Positions 31,567 through 38,797 of a stretch of 64,000 nucleotides of DNA are shown piece by piece (position 1 is the first letter of the stretch; each line of letters opens with the position of its first letter). The translations under genes were made by a program, and so were the position numbers. Origin of the DNA: an uncultured Clostridia bacterium (lineage in GTDB: Bacteria > Bacillota > Clostridia > Oscillospirales > Ruminococcaceae). The stretch spans positions 62,001 to 126,000 of the forward strand of contig CANRNN010000002.1 in assembly GCA_947632025.1 (NCBI GenBank), in the 5' to 3' direction. The notes beneath the pieces were generated by a model, which was given only the letters and a program-made list of their open reading frames with translations, was not told the origin of the DNA and searched no databases.

Positions 31567-32786
31567 CTTTCTCCCCGAAACAACAAGCCGTGCTTTCACT
31601 GCTGCGAAACGGCGGATTTCGGCGCATAAATATCTTCGAGGGCAGCGTCCGCAGCGGAAAAACTTGGATCTCTATGGTCGTGTGGGGATTCTGGATAGCA
31701 GGTTCGCCGAAAGGTTCGGCGTATCTTATGGCAGGGAAAACTCTCGGAACTCTTAAAAGAAATGTTCTGGAGCCTATGCAGTCCCTGTTCGGCAGCGCCT
31801 TTTCATTCAACATTCCCAAAAAAGAAGCCGTCCTTTTCGGCAGGAAAATATATCTCGAAGGCGCGTCCAATTCCGAAAGCGAAAGCAAAATACGCGGTAT
31901 GACGCTTATGGGAGCATACTGCGACGAGCTGACATTGTTTGACGAGGATTTTTTTGTTATGCTGCTTTCAAGGCTCTCCGAAAAGAACGCAAAGCTTTTT
32001 GCGACGACAAATCCCGACAGCCCGCGCCACTGGGTCAAGCGCGACTATCTCGACAACAAGACGCTTGATTTATTGTCCGTAAAATTCACGCTGGAAGACA
32101 ACATTTTCCTGCCGCGAGAGTATGTGGACACGCTCAGGCGGGAGTTTACGGGAGTGTTCTACGACCGCTATATTCTCGGAAAATGGACGGTGGCGGAAGG
32201 TCGCGTATACGAGAGCTTTTCGAGAGCGTGCGTTATCCCGTCAAAGGAGATAGCGCGGCGATTTTCGGAGGACCCGCCTATATTCTCGGTGATAGGGGTT
32301 GATTACGGCGGCAGTGCAAGTGCTTCGGCGTTTGTTCAGGTGGTGTTCGGTCGGGGATTCAGGAACGTGTATGTCGTATCGGAGCATTACGACAGCGCGA
32401 ACCGTTCGGCGGAAGTGCTTATCTCGGAGTTTACGGAGTATGCGCGGCGGGCTTGCGGGGTATTTCCCGTGGCGGCGGTATATTGTGACAGCGCGGAGCA
32501 GCTGCTGGTAAAGAGTTTCCGGCAGGCTGTGCGGCTCAACGTAAAGAACGCCCTGAAGCGTCCGATAAACACGCGGATAAACCTGTTGAACCGTCTGATA
32601 AGCGCGGGACGTTTTTTTGTATCTGAGGATTGCCCGCACGTTGTGGAAGCGGTAGAGGGAGCGGTCTGGGACGAGAGCGACACTCACCGCGACAAGCGTC
32701 TTGACGACGGAACGTCCAACATTGACAGTCTTGACGCGCTCGAATACGGTTTAGAAAGATATGAAAGGGAGCTTTTCGGTTTGTAG
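31563..32786 (+). CDS. Phage terminase large subunit, PBSX type
   Basis: A complete 407-residue TerL. The ATPase has Walker A GSVRSGKT, Walker B MGAYCDELTLFDED and the coupling motif LFATTNPDSPRHW. The RNase H-like nuclease has VIGVDYGG, VYCDSAEQ and a late Asp in NIDSLDALEYGLERY. It would cut and pump viral DNA into a capsid. No portal, capsid or tail gene is near, and repeat copies flank it on both sides. All active-site residues remain, so it has been kept or acquired recently. The TAG stop is provided by the heptad array of repeat copy 8. Confidence 0.9.
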   Translation: MTFSPKQQAVLSLLRNGGFRRINIFEGSVRSGKTWISMVVWGFWIAGSPKGSAYLMAGKTLGTLKRNVLEPMQSLFGSAFSFNIPKKEAVLFGRKIYLEGASNSESESKIRGMTLMGAYCDELTLFDEDFFVMLLSRLSEKNAKLFATTNPDSPRHWVKRDYLDNKTLDLLSVKFTLEDNIFLPREYVDTLRREFTGVFYDRYILGKWTVAEGRVYESFSRACVIPSKEIARRFSEDPPIFSVIGVDYGGSASASAFVQVVFGRGFRNVYVVSEHYDSANRSAEVLISEFTEYARRACGVFPVAAVYCDSAEQLLVKSFRQAVRLNVKNALKRPINTRINLLNRLISAGRFFVSEDCPHVVEAVEGAVWDESDTHRDKRLDDGTSNIDSLDALEYGLERYERELFGL

Positions 32787-32888
32787 AAGTAAGAGGTGAG
32801 AGGTTAGAGCGGCGAATCGCCGCTGATAGTTCGCTTCGCGCCGTGACAAAAACTTATAAGATAATTGCGCGAGAATATAGTGGATAAG
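32784..32888. repeat. Modular repeat, copy 8 (partial: heptads and module A)
   Basis: Heptads (TAGAAGTAAGAGGTGAGAGG) that begin with the terminase stop codon are followed by module A (GCGGCGAATCGCCGC, TTCGCTTCGCGCCGTGACA, TTGCGCGAGAATATAGTGG). Similarity ends at about 32888. Confidence 0.8.
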
Positions 32889-32918
32889 GGATTTTGAGCG
32901 TAAAGTTTTAAAAACTGC

Positions 32919-32947
32919 TTGACTATTTTTGCGAAAGGCGTTATAAT
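32919..32947 (+). promoter_or_regulatory. Sigma-A promoter of the 52-residue protein
   Basis: TTGACT (32919-32924) and TATAAT (32942-32947) are 17 bp apart, about 47 bp before the GTG start. Confidence 0.75.
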
Positions 32948-32993
32948 ATAAGTAACGGGAAAAACATTGTGTTAAAATATCGGGGGCGATAAT

Positions 32994-33152
32994 GTGACGA
33001 GTGATGAATTATGCACACAATACGAATTGCTTGTTGCGCTTATTGAAACAGGCAATGCCGACAAGGCGGTCGAGATACTGAAAGACGCTGTAAAACGCAT
33101 TAAAGGCACGGATAACGAATCTTCCAAATCCGACAGCGCAAACAAAAACTAG
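32994..33152 (+). CDS. Small helical protein, 52 residues
   Basis: The frame starts with GTG seven bases after GGGGG and reads MTSDELCTQYELLVALIETG, then NADKAVEILKDAVKRIK and a polar tail. It looks like a TPR-like helix pair. The TAG stop touches the first base of repeat copy 9. A consensus promoter supports expression. The family is unknown. Confidence 0.5.
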   Translation: MTSDELCTQYELLVALIETGNADKAVEILKDAVKRIKGTDNESSKSDSANKN

Positions 33153-33395
33153 GCGGCTGCCGCCGCGGGCGTTCGGCGGCGAATCGCCGCTGATAGTTCG
33201 CTTCGCGCCGTGACGAAAACTTATAAGATAATTGCGCGAGAATATTCAAGATAATTTTCACAGAAAAAGGTCGGCGAAACAAATCGTCGACCTCTTATTT
33301 TTTAATCTGAAAATCGTCCGCAATTTTCTCGCGCAGTAGCATTATAAGTCCTCGTCCACGCGCGAAGCGAACGCCCGCGGCGGCAGCCGCTCGGT
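33153..33395. repeat. Modular repeat, copy 9 (inverted dimer of module A around the terminator)
   Basis: Forward module A (GGCGGCTGCCGCCGCGGGCG, TTCGCTTCGCGCCGTGACG, TTGCGCGAGAATATTCAAG), the terminator GGTCGGCGA/TCGTCGACC (33269-33292), and then inverted module A (TTTTCTCGCGCAGTAGCATT, GTCCACGCGCGAAGCG, CGCCCGCGGCGGCAGCCGC). Module B and the heptads are missing. The whole block is one large palindrome. Confidence 0.8.
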
Positions 33396-33500
33396 GTTTT
33401 GCGAAAGCAAAACCGAATTTGCCATTAGGGCAATTCGAGAAAAATAGTGCTAGCAAAGAGCGCTCGCCGAAGGAGAGTGCCTTTGTGCCTACAAAAAGAT
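33396..33500. repeat. Run of small hairpins
   Basis: Successive inverted repeats: CGGTGTTTTGCGAAAGCAAA (33391-33414), GAATTTGCCATTAGGGCAATTC-like (33414-33436) and an imperfect hairpin around 33457-33485. They lie between repeat copy 9 and the tRNA terminator and hold no gene. Confidence 0.45.
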
Positions 33501-33514
33501 TAACATAATATCCG

Positions 33515-33554
33515 TACAGAAAACAACAATCCCAGCAGAGCAACCCCTGCTGGG
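33515..33554 (-). terminator. Intrinsic terminator of tRNA-Leu
   Basis: On the minus strand CCCAGCAGGGGTTGCTCTGC closes with TGGG and is followed by ATTGTTGTTTTC. Confidence 0.75.
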
Positions 33555-33578
33555 AAACGGTGCAGGGCATTGCCCTGC

Positions 33579-33662
33579 TGGTGCGAGTGACGAGACTTGA
33601 ACTCGTACGTCAAAGACACACGCCCCTCAAACGTGCCTGTCTGCCTATTCCAGCACACTCGC
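33579..33662 (-). tRNA. tRNA-Leu (anticodon GAG)
   Basis: An 84-nt class II tRNA with encoded CCA. The acceptor stem GCGAGTG pairs with CACTCGC. The anticodon arm is CACGT, loop TTGAGGG, GCGTG, giving anticodon GAG. The variable arm is long, and the T arm is ACGAG-TTCAAGT-CTCGT. It reads CUC and CUU leucine codons. Its 3' end faces the repeat-rich island. Confidence 0.96.
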
Positions 33663-33680
33663 ATTACTGACGACTTTATT

Positions 33681-33709
33681 ATTATACCACATTCAAACAA
33701 ATTTGTCAA
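33681..33709 (-). promoter_or_regulatory. Sigma-A promoter of tRNA-Leu
   Basis: TTGACA (33704-33709) and TATAAT (33681-33686) on the minus strand are 17 bp apart, 19 bp before the mature tRNA. Confidence 0.85.
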
Positions 33710-33776
33710 GGGCTTTCCGAAAAAATTTTTTCAAATCCTAAAATTTTTTTCCAAGCCCGAATCGGAACGGTAAACA

Positions 33777-33809
33777 CGGAAAATTCCCGCCGCATCCCGA
33801 CGGGAATTC
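33777..33809 (-). terminator. Intrinsic terminator after the CAP lipoprotein gene
   Basis: On the minus strand AATTCCCGTCGGGATGCGGC closes with GGGAATTTTCC. It lies 80 bp behind the stop codon. Confidence 0.6.
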
Positions 33810-33888
33810 CTGTACATATATTACAGATTACAGTTAATTGAATAGCACTGAAGCCCGTTTGCTTTGGCGCTCCGGCTCTTGCCGAATC

Positions 33889-34740
33889 TTACCAATTCGC
33901 GGGAGTGAAGAAAAGCTGCGACCAGCAGCGGCGTCCGTTCTCGTAGTAGTAGCCGGCGCCCATATATTCAAGATCCGGATCGAGAATGTTCTCGCGGTGA
34001 CCCGTGCTGTTCATCCACCCGTTTACTACCTCGCTCGGCGAAAGCTGACCCATTGCAACGTTCTCGGCGCAGGAGAGGTAATTTAAGCCGTTTTCCTTTA
34101 GTATCGTGAAGCAGCTTGTCCCGTTGGGGCGCGTGTGACCGTATGTAACCGTATTTTCCCACGCGCGCTGAACGGCAAGCGCGGACAGCTTGTCCATCTT
34201 CTTTAACGGTTCTAAGCCGTAATTCGCACGCTGCTGATTCGTAAGTCTGAACACCTCGTCACAGAATGCCGCTTCGTCGGCGGTCTGTCTGCGCTGATTG
34301 TACGGTCCGATTATATTCGGATCTTGTACTGCTTCCGGCTCTTTCGCGGAGCTTGCGGCGCTTGATTTGCTTGACGTGCTTTTTGCGCTTGATTTACCTG
34401 ACTGAACGGCGGAACTTGACGACTTAGCTAACGAACATATACTAGCCGATGAACTTTTCTCGCTTGAAGAGCTAGCCGCCGAACTTGATGAACTTGAAGA
34501 ACTTATCGAACTCGAAGAACTAACCGAACTTACAGACGGCTGCTGTTCCTGCAAGCCGATAAGGTTCTCGTTTGAGGAACTGCCCGCCGAAACTGCTCCC
34601 GATGAAACGGACGAGCTAGACGTACCGGACGAGCTTTGAGAAACGGAAGAACTTCCGTTCTCCTCTGAATTGCGGCAGCCCGTTCCGAGCGCCGCTGCCA
34701 ACATTCCCGCTGCAATAACGCATAATATTCTGTTTTTCAT
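33889..34740 (-). CDS. CAP/SCP-domain lipoprotein with Ser-rich stalk
   Basis: A 283-residue lipoprotein: the signal peptide ends in the lipobox LGTGC (Cys at about residue 22). A Ser/Ala-rich stalk runs from about 30 to 130 with long Ser runs. The C-terminal domain is of the CAP type (EVFRLTNQQRANYGLEPLK), with the conserved His in YGHTRPNG, Glu in SCAENVAMG and His in STGHRENIL. Related bacterial proteins occur on spores and cell surfaces, with unclear activity. The promoter at 34828 overlaps the end of the next gene. Confidence 0.9.
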   Translation of the reverse strand: MKNRILCVIAAGMLAAALGTGCRNSEENGSSSVSQSSSGTSSSSVSSGAVSAGSSSNENLIGLQEQQPSVSSVSSSSSISSSSSSSSAASSSSEKSSSASICSLAKSSSSAVQSGKSSAKSTSSKSSAASSAKEPEAVQDPNIIGPYNQRRQTADEAAFCDEVFRLTNQQRANYGLEPLKKMDKLSALAVQRAWENTVTYGHTRPNGTSCFTILKENGLNYLSCAENVAMGQLSPSEVVNGWMNSTGHRENILDPDLEYMGAGYYYENGRRCWSQLFFTPANW

Positions 34741-34827
34741 AATACCTCGCTTAAATCATCTGACCCGAATCGAATAAAAAAATAATCATATTATCACACT
34801 TTTTGCCGAAAAGAGTAATATAAAGAT

Positions 34828-34856
34828 ATTATAACATATTTTATCCGATTTGTCAA
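34828..34856 (-). promoter_or_regulatory. Sigma-A promoter of the CAP lipoprotein gene
   Basis: TTGACA (34851-34856) and TATAAT (34828-34833) on the minus strand are 17 bp apart. It begins two bases after the stop codon of the NusG-II protein gene. Confidence 0.8.
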
Positions 34857-34857
34857 G

Positions 34858-35223
34858 TCACGTCCGAGCGTCGGTATCATTTTCCAAATTTATAATAACA
34901 ATCTCCAGTCTGTGCGGCAGGCAGACGATAGGGACGTTTCCGCCGCTTATGGCGCCTGTTTTCACGCAGACCTTGTCGGGGCAGTCCGCCGAAACGACGG
35001 ATATTTCTCCGTTTTGAACGCGGACGGTGTTATAGCCGCTTTCACATTCAACCGTAAACTCACAGTCCTCCGAAAGCGGCACGGTCCGTATCACTCTGCC
35101 GTTTAAGCGTATTTCGGCGGCAGGGTCTTTGACCTCGGCGTTTTTCATAAATATCCACACCGTTATCAGTATCCCCGCCAGCAGCACCAGCGCCGCCGTC
35201 GGGATAATTATTTTCTTGTCCAT
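34858..35223 (-). CDS. NusG domain II-containing membrane-anchored protein
   Basis: A 121-residue protein starting MDKKIIIPTAALVLLAGILITVWIF, one N-terminal membrane anchor. The rest is a NusG domain II (PF07009-like) beta fold: RLNGRVIRTVPLSEDCEFTVE, YNTVRVQNGEISVVSADCPDKVCVKTG and VCLPHRLEIVI. Such proteins are widespread in Firmicutes, often near lipid or redox genes. The ATG at 35223 is preferred because the longer frame lacks a ribosome site. Confidence 0.8.
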   Translation of the reverse strand: MDKKIIIPTAALVLLAGILITVWIFMKNAEVKDPAAEIRLNGRVIRTVPLSEDCEFTVECESGYNTVRVQNGEISVVSADCPDKVCVKTGAISGGNVPIVCLPHRLEIVIINLENDTDART

Positions 35224-35239
35224 AATATTATATAGCTCC

Positions 35240-35275
35240 AAAAAAAGCGCACCCCGTCCACTATTGCGGACGGGG
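35240..35275 (-). terminator. Intrinsic terminator after the membrane sensor gene
   Basis: On the minus strand CCCCGTCCGCAATAGTGGAC closes with GGGG and is followed by TGCGCTTTTTTT. It ends the sigma/sensor transcript. Confidence 0.8.
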
Positions 35276-35290
35276 GCTTTCATTTATTCC

Positions 35291-37480
35291 TCAGTCGACG
35301 ATGATATCGAGTTTTAAGCTTCCGTTTTCCTCGGCGAGCTTTATGCTCCTTGAGAAATACGCGGTCTTTCCGTTGAACGTTCCCGCCTTGATATAGAGCG
35401 TGCCGCTTGTGGAATTATCCATTACAAGCACCGTTTCGGAAATATTCACCTGACTCAGACCGCCGTCGGAGTATTCGGACGAGCCGTCCGTTATCCCGCA
35501 GCGTGCCTTAAGCTCGCTGCCTGCGGTTTTCGTGAAGCAAGCCTTTATCGTATCCGAGAGTTTGTCGGCGGTATCTATCCCGCACTTAGCACACATTCTC
35601 CCCGCGAGGGCGTTCGTCAGACCCAGACCCGCGTTTACTGCCGCTCTCTGAGCCGCCGAAGCGTTTTCGTTCGGAATAATGAACGTCAGTGTTTCGGACA
35701 GCGCCTTTGCCGAGTATGTCGCAGGGATTATTCTGACCGAGCCGTTGCTTACGAGAGCCATATATTTAGCGGAAAGACTGCGCTTGAAATCTATTTTCTT
35801 CATAACAGCCGCATTCGCCTTGACGGGCGATATTGTGCCGCCGCTTACTGTATAATATTCATCTCCGAGCGAGAAAGTATCGGACGATATGCCGAAGCTG
35901 ATGTCGCCGTTTCCGGAGATGGGGATAAGCTTATCCGTTCCGGGGTCGAGAATGAAGCGTTCTGCTCCCGAAAGGACGGCGAAACTGAACGCCGAGTTTG
36001 CGGCGGTCGAGTAAGCTCCGCCGAGCCTTGCTATTTCGCTGTATTCGCCTGTATATTTCATAACGGAGGTATTTTCCCCGTCAAATTCGCTGTAGTACAC
36101 CGCGCCGTTCTTTGCCGCGAGTATGGACAGACCCGTACCCGAAACAGCGCAGCCCGTGCTTGCGGTAACATATCCCGTGAGGTTTGCGGTATAGATGTAG
36201 TTTGTGTCGTCCTCAAGGATATTAAGCGCGAGGGTATCGTAAAGCTCGCTGTAAGCCGCTTCGGCGACAGAGCCGCCCAGCACCATATCTTCGATATGCA
36301 TATCGTTGATAGTGCCGTTTGTCGCGTCGAGAATGAACATCTTCGAGCGCACGCCGTTTTCGCAGCCTGTTATCATCATACGGCTTCCGCTTTCGGAGAT
36401 CCAGCAGACTTTCGCGTCGGAAACAGCCTGTTTCGCGAGCAGCGTTTCGCTTTCTCCGTTATATCTGTAAAGGCGGACTTCGTCGGCGCTCTTTACATAG
36501 TAGACGTCCTCGCTTATGAAGTACGTTCTCTGCGCGCCCACGTCGTCGGTAATGTACGAAGGCTTTTCGTAGCTGTCGGGCAGCTTCACGCCTTCGGGAA
36601 GTTTATCCTTTGTATTTATTGCCGATGTGGTGTCGGAGGTATTGCTGTTATCCGGCTGACTTCCCGCGGAAACGGTCGGGTCATCTGTTGTATCCGAGGT
36701 ATCGGGCATACTGTTGCCGCCGTTCGGAGAGGAGTTATCGTTGTAGTCGGGGTCGCCGCCCAAATTGCCGCCTACTCCTGTGCCGTCGATATCGCCCGTG
36801 CCGCCCGTGCCGCCTGTGCCGCCCATATTGTTCTTATCTCCGTTGACGGGAGCGGTATCGGAGTTTGTGTTGCTGTTGTTTTCTATAGGTTCTTCGCTCT
36901 TTACGGGATTCAGACCCTCAAGGTTCTTGTTGGTGACTATTTCGGTCAGAAAGACGTTCTGATTGTCGTTAAGCGCCGAGATCATATATCCCGCGCAGTT
37001 TATGACAGCGCCGTTTATTTTATCGCTGCCGCTGTTGAAAACGGTTTCTATCTCCGAGCTTCCGCTAACTGTCGAGCCGTCCTCCATATAAAGCATTTTC
37101 ACGGGGATATCCGAAAATTCCGTTATAACGCCCCTTGCTTCGGCGGGGGTCAGCGGTCTTGCGAATGTCACAAGCACGTCCTGAAGCTCGCTGGAATTCT
37201 GGTTCTTGCGCATTTCCTCTATAGCGCGCTGTATGCGCTGCTGTTCGGACAGTGCCGCAAGGTCGTTGCTGTTGTCATAATTTGCGCCGTGATGATTGCC
37301 CATAGTCATAATGCCTGTTCCGACTATGACCACTGCCGCGGCGACAGCCGTGCTCATTCCTATATAGAGTGGGAGGGGCTTTTTAGCCGCGAGCTTGCCT
37401 TTTTTCGCGTTCGCCAGAATTTTGTCCTTATCGAACATATATTCTTCCATAATTTCCTTATAGAAATCGCGTTTATTCAT
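35291..37480 (-). CDS. Single-span membrane protein with large outer sensor domain (putative anti-sigma factor)
   Basis: A 729-residue protein. About 36 cytoplasmic residues (MNKRDFYKEIMEEYMFDKDK) precede one membrane helix (LYIGMSTAVAAAVVIVGTGIM). A helical and beta region follows (about 75-190), then a Gly/Asn/Asp/Thr-rich linker (about 200-300), and a beta-propeller-like domain with repeated strands (QRTYFISEDVYYVKSADEVRLY, MFILDATNGTINDMHIE). It lies about 200 bp behind the ECF sigma gene, the usual position of the cognate anti-sigma factor. The short inner part has no recognised ZAS motif. Confidence 0.75.
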   Translation of the reverse strand: MNKRDFYKEIMEEYMFDKDKILANAKKGKLAAKKPLPLYIGMSTAVAAAVVIVGTGIMTMGNHHGANYDNSNDLAALSEQQRIQRAIEEMRKNQNSSELQDVLVTFARPLTPAEARGVITEFSDIPVKMLYMEDGSTVSGSSEIETVFNSGSDKINGAVINCAGYMISALNDNQNVFLTEIVTNKNLEGLNPVKSEEPIENNSNTNSDTAPVNGDKNNMGGTGGTGGTGDIDGTGVGGNLGGDPDYNDNSSPNGGNSMPDTSDTTDDPTVSAGSQPDNSNTSDTTSAINTKDKLPEGVKLPDSYEKPSYITDDVGAQRTYFISEDVYYVKSADEVRLYRYNGESETLLAKQAVSDAKVCWISESGSRMMITGCENGVRSKMFILDATNGTINDMHIEDMVLGGSVAEAAYSELYDTLALNILEDDTNYIYTANLTGYVTASTGCAVSGTGLSILAAKNGAVYYSEFDGENTSVMKYTGEYSEIARLGGAYSTAANSAFSFAVLSGAERFILDPGTDKLIPISGNGDISFGISSDTFSLGDEYYTVSGGTISPVKANAAVMKKIDFKRSLSAKYMALVSNGSVRIIPATYSAKALSETLTFIIPNENASAAQRAAVNAGLGLTNALAGRMCAKCGIDTADKLSDTIKACFTKTAGSELKARCGITDGSSEYSDGGLSQVNISETVLVMDNSTSGTLYIKAGTFNGKTAYFSRSIKLAEENGSLKLDIIVD

Positions 37481-37678
37481 TCGCGGTGCCTCCCTTCATT
37501 AAAAAATACGCCATTTTGTTAAAAAGTAATACATCGGACGCAGAAAGTCCGTATATCCGTATATAAAAAGGTCTGTTCTTAAGGACTTAAATCCGCCCTC
37601 GGAACTCCCAAAATCTGCCGCCCTCTCAAAGAACCGCCCGCTTCCAAAAAGCCGCCCCTCAAAAGACCTAGCCGCCCC

Positions 37679-38224
37679 TTAGAGCCGGAACTTTTTCTTT
37701 TGGCGCTCTATCGTGCGGTAGAGCTTGTTCTTGACGGACGAAAGGTTCATATTGAGCCGTTCGGCTATCTCGTCAAGTTTCATATCACAAACGAAATAGA
37801 GGTAGAATATCTGCCCCGTCGTTTCGTCGGTTTTCATTATATCATCAAATATCTGCCGCGCCAGGACCTTGTTGTTGACGGTGTCCTCCAGAAGCGGCGC
37901 GTCGCGCGACAGCTCCGCTTCAAGCGAAGCCGATTCCTCTTCGGCAAAATCGGACATATTCTTTTCGCGGCTGCGTTTCTTTATGAAACCCGAAAGGAAC
38001 GTCCTGCACTCGAACTTCGCCATATTTATAAGGAATGCTTCCGGAACCTCGATGTCCTCGTAGCCCTTTTCGGTTATTCGTTTGTAAAAGCGCGAATAGA
38101 CGTTCTGTACAATGTCCTCCGCGTCCTGAAAGCGCGCCGCGTGCGCCGCGACGTACCGTGAAACGGATTTGAACGTTTCGGTATAGACTTGGTTAAAAAA
38201 TGTGTCGATCTCGGTTTTTCCCAA
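37679..38224 (-). CDS. ECF-type RNA polymerase sigma factor
   Basis: A 181-residue sigma factor with region 2 (SRYVAAHAARFQDAEDIVQNVYSRFYKRI) and region 4 (FYLYFVCDMKLDEIAERLNMNLSSVKNKLYRTIERQKKKF). The start was set at the TTG at 38224, which has GAGGTG 8 bases before it; the longer frame to 38419 is low-complexity and lacks a ribosome site. It is followed by the membrane sensor gene, making a sigma/anti-sigma pair. The 455 bp upstream up to the repeats at 38410 show no other gene. Confidence 0.85.
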   Translation of the reverse strand: MGKTEIDTFFNQVYTETFKSVSRYVAAHAARFQDAEDIVQNVYSRFYKRITEKGYEDIEVPEAFLINMAKFECRTFLSGFIKKRSREKNMSDFAEEESASLEAELSRDAPLLEDTVNNKVLARQIFDDIMKTDETTGQIFYLYFVCDMKLDEIAERLNMNLSSVKNKLYRTIERQKKKFRL

Positions 38225-38409
38225 CGCCGTTTCACCTCGCTTTTCGCGCACTGAGCATTTCGGATAAGTCCCGCTCTGCCCTTTGAGTCCCGCCCCTCGG
38301 ATAAACTCCGAGCCCGCGAGCCGTCGGACAGCCATGCCCCGCGCCGTCACGGGATCCGCGTCAAAAAAACCGCCGCCTTTCACGCCAAAAGCTGTAACAC
38401 CTAAACGTT

Positions 38410-38545
38410 TACTCCACAATTGCTACTTCCGCACCGAAGTTATCCCCGACGCTTCCTCCGCGCCGAAGTCCCCCGACGCTTCCTCCGCACCGAAGTTACC
38501 CCCGGCACTTCCTCCGCACCGAAGTCCCCAACGCTTTCGCAAATG
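38410..38545. repeat. Minisatellite, about four units of 27-31 bp
   Basis: Units of the form CTTCCTCCGCACCGAAGT followed by TACCCCCGG or CCCCCGACG are repeated four times head to tail. The surrounding gene-free stretch (38225-38797) holds only this array and the promoter of the next gene. Confidence 0.75.
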
Positions 38546-38703
38546 TTTACGTTTTTTCCTTACGCACCCGTAGTCGTCAGATACAGGTGAAAAGTTTCAG
38601 CTATTTTTTCCGGCTTTGGTATTTTCCGTCCGGCTCACTGTCCGAAATATACAATATATATTATAGCACAAAAAAACTTTTTTGTCAAATTTTGCCGAGC
38701 CCC

Positions 38704-38732
38704 TTTACAAAACTTAAAAAATGTGGTATACT
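38704..38732 (+). promoter_or_regulatory. Sigma-A promoter of the aminotransferase gene
   Basis: TTTACA (38704-38709) and TATACT (38727-38732) are 17 bp apart, with TGTGG just before the -10 box. Confidence 0.7.
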
Positions 38733-38797
38733 TATAATGTATGTAGATTTTTCGGATTATTCCGAACAGATAAAAAGTTCTCAAAAGAGGTATTGAT

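Noticed and set aside
14714-33395. The dispersed repeats as a CRISPR array.
   Set aside because: Copies are hundreds to thousands of bases apart, differ in orientation and module order, and no cas gene is present.
26137-33578. A complete prophage or conjugative element.
   Set aside because: No integrase, relaxase, portal, capsid or tail gene is present; only an initiator-like protein and a terminase pair are seen.
36296-37522. A 408-codon plus-strand frame opposite the membrane sensor gene.
   Set aside because: The minus-strand protein has a membrane helix, linker and beta repeats and its own terminator; the plus frame has no ribosome site or family.
37679-38419. A longer sigma factor starting at 38419.
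   Set aside because: The extra 65 residues are low-complexity and lack a ribosome site; a TTG at 38224 has GAGGTG at the right distance.
38410-38545. The minisatellite as a short CRISPR.
   Set aside because: Units are adjacent without unique spacers.
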